From Verrucomicrobiia bacterium DG1235 (GTDB lineage Bacteria > Verrucomicrobiota > Verrucomicrobiia > Opitutales > Opitutaceae): DNA of 64,000 nt. Shown one piece after another: positions 61,743 through 64,000 of this stretch; position 1 is the stretch's first letter; each line of letters starts with the position of its first letter. Where the stretch lies: assembly GCA_000155695.1 (NCBI GenBank), contig DS990592.1, positions 1,822,556-1,886,555 on the forward strand, given 5' to 3'. The position numbers were made by a program, and so were the translations under genes. The notes under the pieces are model-generated. The model saw only the letters and a list, made by a program, of their open reading frames with translations. It had not been told where the DNA came from and made no database searches.

Positions 61743-63182
61743 CTACGCGCTTTTCGAGTCGCAGGAGCCCCCTGAATTCGTCGGCCCTAAACCATTGATG
61801 CCCATTGCCAGCATTCTGAGCAGAAGCCGCTTCATGGTTGGGAAATTCTCTGCTGTAGTTGATGCCACCACCTCCTGAACTTCGATCAACATTCCCTGCG
61901 TGTCCTTCAACTTCGCTCGCAACTGAACATCTTCCTCCTTGAGACCAGAGTCCCACCAGCTTCGATACAAACGCAGTTTTTCTCCTCGGTTGCGGCGATC
62001 GTAGAACTTACGAATCATCGAGTCGTCCACGTGCCCTACGGCCAAACGAATCGCTTCGATCGGCTTCCCCTCCCTCAAGGCTTTAGTGATGAAGGTAGAC
62101 CGGAAGGATCCAAATCCATATTGAGCAACGGCCCTCACGCCTTTTTTGCGCTTCTTGTTAATTTCAAAAGAGTGTTCTGTTCCTTGAAGCGATTTGGACA
62201 CCTTCCTGAGGAAACGCCTGAAAGCGTCGCTCAATGACGTATCCAATTCTGAACTCAGGTAGCGGGTAGCTTGATCAGGCAGAACGTACTGCCCTTTCCT
62301 CTTTTGGGTCCTTAGGAATCCACCCAACCGAGGAGAGATGGGACATGCCGCATTCTCTTCGGAAGAATCTGCAGTCTTCCTGCATTCATGATCAATCATG
62401 CCGATTTCCAAGTCGATAGAGGTCCAAGCCAAAGTTGCGGCATCTCCTAATCGCAATCCAGTTTCCATTCCGACTATGACGACGGGTCCAATCCATTTAT
62501 CCGCTTCTGCCGCAACACGGATCGCGTCCAATTGCTCTTCCGTGAAGTCCCAATGGTGTTCCGTTTCCGCAGCAACAGCTTTGTAGGCTGGAATCGGTAT
62601 TTTCGATGTTCCAATACGGTCCTCCATTCTTCGAAAGACCGTCCTCATAGCGGATGCGTGCTTGCTAACGGTACTTGAAGCCAACCCTGACCCTAAAAGC
62701 CATTTCAAGTACTCCTTGCCGTGAGCATCACTCACATCGTCGCAGTAAACAAGTTTTGGATACATCTTTTTCATGGCGGAAATGAACGTATCGATATACC
62801 CCAAGTAATTTGCTACGTGACCTGCACCGATCCCGTCGGCCTTAGCTAAGGCCTTGAATTCGGCCTTCAGTTGCTGCAATCGAAGTGGTTTTAGTTCTTT
62901 CTCTTCCTTCCCTTTTTTGCGTCCCCGCCAAACGCGCACACGATTTTCGACTATTCGCCAAGCCTCGGCAAAATCCTCCGTACTTTCGAGCTCTCTCTCG
63001 AGATCCTTCAGCCTAGTTTTGGCTTCGGTTTTCGAAGCGGTAAACTCAGCTACCAACCCCTCCGGCACACAGCTCGGATCGCAGGGTATCTTAACGTAAA
63101 GACAAATTCGTTTCCTCCGCTTGTGGGTTACAAACGCCCCCCGCCAATAAGGCGTATTCTTGTAGTCTGGTTCGACAGGCAT
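61743..63182 (-). CDS. Tyrosine recombinase / phage-type integrase
   Basis: 479 residues. Residues 1-95 form a basic N-terminal arm-binding-like part, 105-200 a core-binding SAM-like domain (HVANYLGYIDTFI, ASSTVSKHASAMRTVF), and 210-400 the catalytic domain with Arg244 (ETGLRLGDAATLAW), Lys269 (CRKTAD), Arg361 (GFGSFRSTF), His384 (VGHVDDSMI) and nucleophile Tyr394 (RKFYDR). The usual first His of the H-x-x-R box is Gly358. A C-terminal tail of about 80 residues follows. Integrases of this kind insert elements at tRNA genes; the gene points to the tRNA end as expected. Confidence 0.9.
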   Translation of the reverse strand: MPVEPDYKNTPYWRGAFVTHKRRKRICLYVKIPCDPSCVPEGLVAEFTASKTEAKTRLKDLERELESTEDFAEAWRIVENRVRVWRGRKKGKEEKELKPLRLQQLKAEFKALAKADGIGAGHVANYLGYIDTFISAMKKMYPKLVYCDDVSDAHGKEYLKWLLGSGLASSTVSKHASAMRTVFRRMEDRIGTSKIPIPAYKAVAAETEHHWDFTEEQLDAIRVAAEADKWIGPVVIVGMETGLRLGDAATLAWTSIDLEIGMIDHECRKTADSSEENAACPISPRLGGFLRTQKRKGQYVLPDQATRYLSSELDTSLSDAFRRFLRKVSKSLQGTEHSFEINKKRKKGVRAVAQYGFGSFRSTFITKALREGKPIEAIRLAVGHVDDSMIRKFYDRRNRGEKLRLYRSWWDSGLKEEDVQLRAKLKDTQGMLIEVQEVVASTTAENFPTMKRLLLRMLAMGINGLGPTNSGGSCDSKSA

Positions 63183-63217
63183 CGTTTTTTAGTTCCCAGC
63201 ACTTTCCGAAAACAGCC

Positions 63218-63556
63218 TTAGTCTTCTGATTCCAAAAAACGGACGATGTCGCCCTCATGGTAGTGAAGTCTCTCGCCGATCATTTTTGTGCGAACAGGCC
63301 AATTTTTGACGTGATTCCCAAAGGTCGTTTCGGATCGCCCCGCTACTTTTGCGCCTTTCTTTCGAGTAACCCAAACGGTGCCCCCATCGCCTTGCACGCC
63401 CTCCAAGACTTTCTGTACGGATTTAATAACAATGTCGCTAGCCCCGCAGTCAGCCATGAGACTGAGCACCTTGTATTTGTCCCGAACGCTCAACTCCGCA
63501 CCTTCTCTCTCAGAAACACTTGATTTCCCCAAACCACCTTCCTTTTCTTCGTTCAT
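63218..63556 (-). CDS. Excisionase/helix-turn-helix-like small protein
   Basis: 112 residues. The N-terminal half (residues 1-58) is charged and helical. The C-terminal half (VTRKKGAKVAGRSETTFGNHVKNWPV, then MIGERLHYHEGDIVRFLES) reads as a winged-helix DNA-binding module of the MerR/Xis type, with the HYHEGDI segment as the wing. It lies 35 bases before the integrase gene on the same strand, the usual place for a recombination directionality factor. The assignment rests on position and pattern. Confidence 0.65.
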   Translation of the reverse strand: MNEEKEGGLGKSSVSEREGAELSVRDKYKVLSLMADCGASDIVIKSVQKVLEGVQGDGGTVWVTRKKGAKVAGRSETTFGNHVKNWPVRTKMIGERLHYHEGDIVRFLESED

Positions 63557-63663
63557 AAGGAGATCTTAGCGAAATCCGCGTAGAACGAACGGAAGCGAAA
63601 GAACTTTTATGAAAAAACTTTCCAGCACCAGATGCCCCCCCCCTAAAGCCGGGGAAGTTGAAT

Positions 63664-64000
63664 TCAGCCAAGAGCCTTCATCCGCGCAACCCAAGACTCA
63701 GCAGCCGAAACCTCTGACATCTCCAGAATCGAGTTCTCGCTGGAGCCCTCACAAGAAGCTGCATTTAGACACAACGCGACTCGCCAAACTTGCTCCGCTC
63801 GTCTACGCAGCACTTCACCCATTATAGTGGAATCCGATTCCGCCTTCCCCCTATATAATTTCTCTAGCCCTCTCATATATCGCAACACTTCTTCAGATGG
63901 CTCTACTACAGTTGCAGGTGTCTCGAATCGGTAGGATTGAACAAGACCATATATAACGCCTATATAGGAATTCCTGATCCGTACAGCAGAACGCATATCT
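63664..64000 (-). CDS. C-terminal end of a DUF3987-like protein, cut by window edge
   Basis: The frame is open to the end of the window, so this is the last 112 codons or so of a longer gene. The sequence VLRYMRGLEKLYRGK...MGEVLRRRAEQVWRVALCLNAA, then SEVSAAESWVARMKALG, matches the C-terminal helical part of DUF3987 (YfjI-like) proteins, which are primase/helicase-like proteins found in integrative elements and prophages. An ATG at 63996 is therefore probably internal. It lies about 107 bases upstream of the excisionase-like gene. The identification is by pattern and only moderate. Confidence 0.6.
   Translation of the reverse strand, partial: DMRSAVRIRNSYIGVIYGLVQSYRFETPATVVEPSEEVLRYMRGLEKLYRGKAESDSTIMGEVLRRRAEQVWRVALCLNAASCEGSSENSILEMSEVSAAESWVARMKALG

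Larger units (their letters stand above)
61422..64000. mobile_element. Left end of a tRNA-associated integrative element
   Basis: Downstream of the initiator tRNA lie a tyrosine recombinase reading toward the tRNA, an excisionase-like protein and the end of a DUF3987-like protein, all on the minus strand. This is the standard layout of islands that insert at tRNA 3' ends. The right end and the second attachment site are outside the window, so the exact boundary and direct repeat cannot be shown; the boundary may lie inside the tRNA. Confidence 0.55.

Noticed and set aside
61645-61878. 77-codon plus-strand frame overlapping the integrase 3' end
   Set aside because: More than half of it is antisense to the conserved integrase tail and no family is recognised; it is more likely a shadow.

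Overview
The window looks like a chromosomal segment of a Verrucomicrobiota bacterium of the Opitutia type (Puniceicoccaceae/Pelagicoccaceae-like). This is inferred from gene content and style: two tandem GH26 mannanases, a cytochrome oxidase cluster with two subunit III-like proteins, a large beta-propeller sensor kinase, DUF2851 and DUF3299 proteins, and pyrimidine-rich intergenic DNA. No rRNA gene is present to confirm it. About 55 protein genes and two tRNAs can be supported, most of them on the minus strand.

Layout. 1-10.3 kb is mixed housekeeping and unknown genes: a truncated membrane protein, a secreted DUF3108-like protein, rsmG, a SNF2 helicase, an orphan PaaX-like regulator, an unknown protein, a DUF2007 protein, a PolB-like exonuclease and a bisphosphate nucleotidase. 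10.5-16.5 kb is a type I secretion operon (TolC, a REC-PAS protein, a LapB/LssB-type ABC exporter, an HlyD adaptor) closed by a strong terminator. 16.5-23.1 kb holds a porin and a complete cytochrome c oxidase operon with two overlooked small membrane proteins. 23.6-28.9 kb encodes a hybrid histidine kinase and a periplasmic-propeller histidine kinase. 28.9-36.2 kb is lepB, lepA, fabD, an NtrC-type regulator, an M50-like protein and an alpha/beta hydrolase. 36.7-42 kb holds mutS and the two mannanases. 42-53 kb is a long minus-strand translation cluster (DUF2851, nusA, infB, rbfA, nrnA, truB, ribF, tlyA, nadK, a T2SF protein). 53.2-58.8 kb looks like a metal-acquisition neighbourhood: a His-rich TonB receptor, a methyltransferase, a polytopic membrane protein and a short DUF3299 protein, followed by a serine hydrolase. 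59.2-61.4 kb holds tRNA-Ser, tsf, rpsB and an initiator-type tRNA. From 61.4 kb to the end lies the start of an integrative element: integrase, excisionase-like protein and the end of a DUF3987-like gene.

The most unusual features are repeats and start sites rather than one large cassette. A 36-nt intergenic hairpin element occurs three times with a compensatory base change in its stem, and two of the copies bracket the PaaX-like (Cas2-fold family) gene. A 7-bp tandem repeat lies immediately before the SNF2 and mutS start codons, and a related array sits in frame inside mutS. Signal peptidase I carries about 160 extra residues between its catalytic Ser and Lys. An element of unknown cargo sits beside an initiator tRNA with atypical identity positions.
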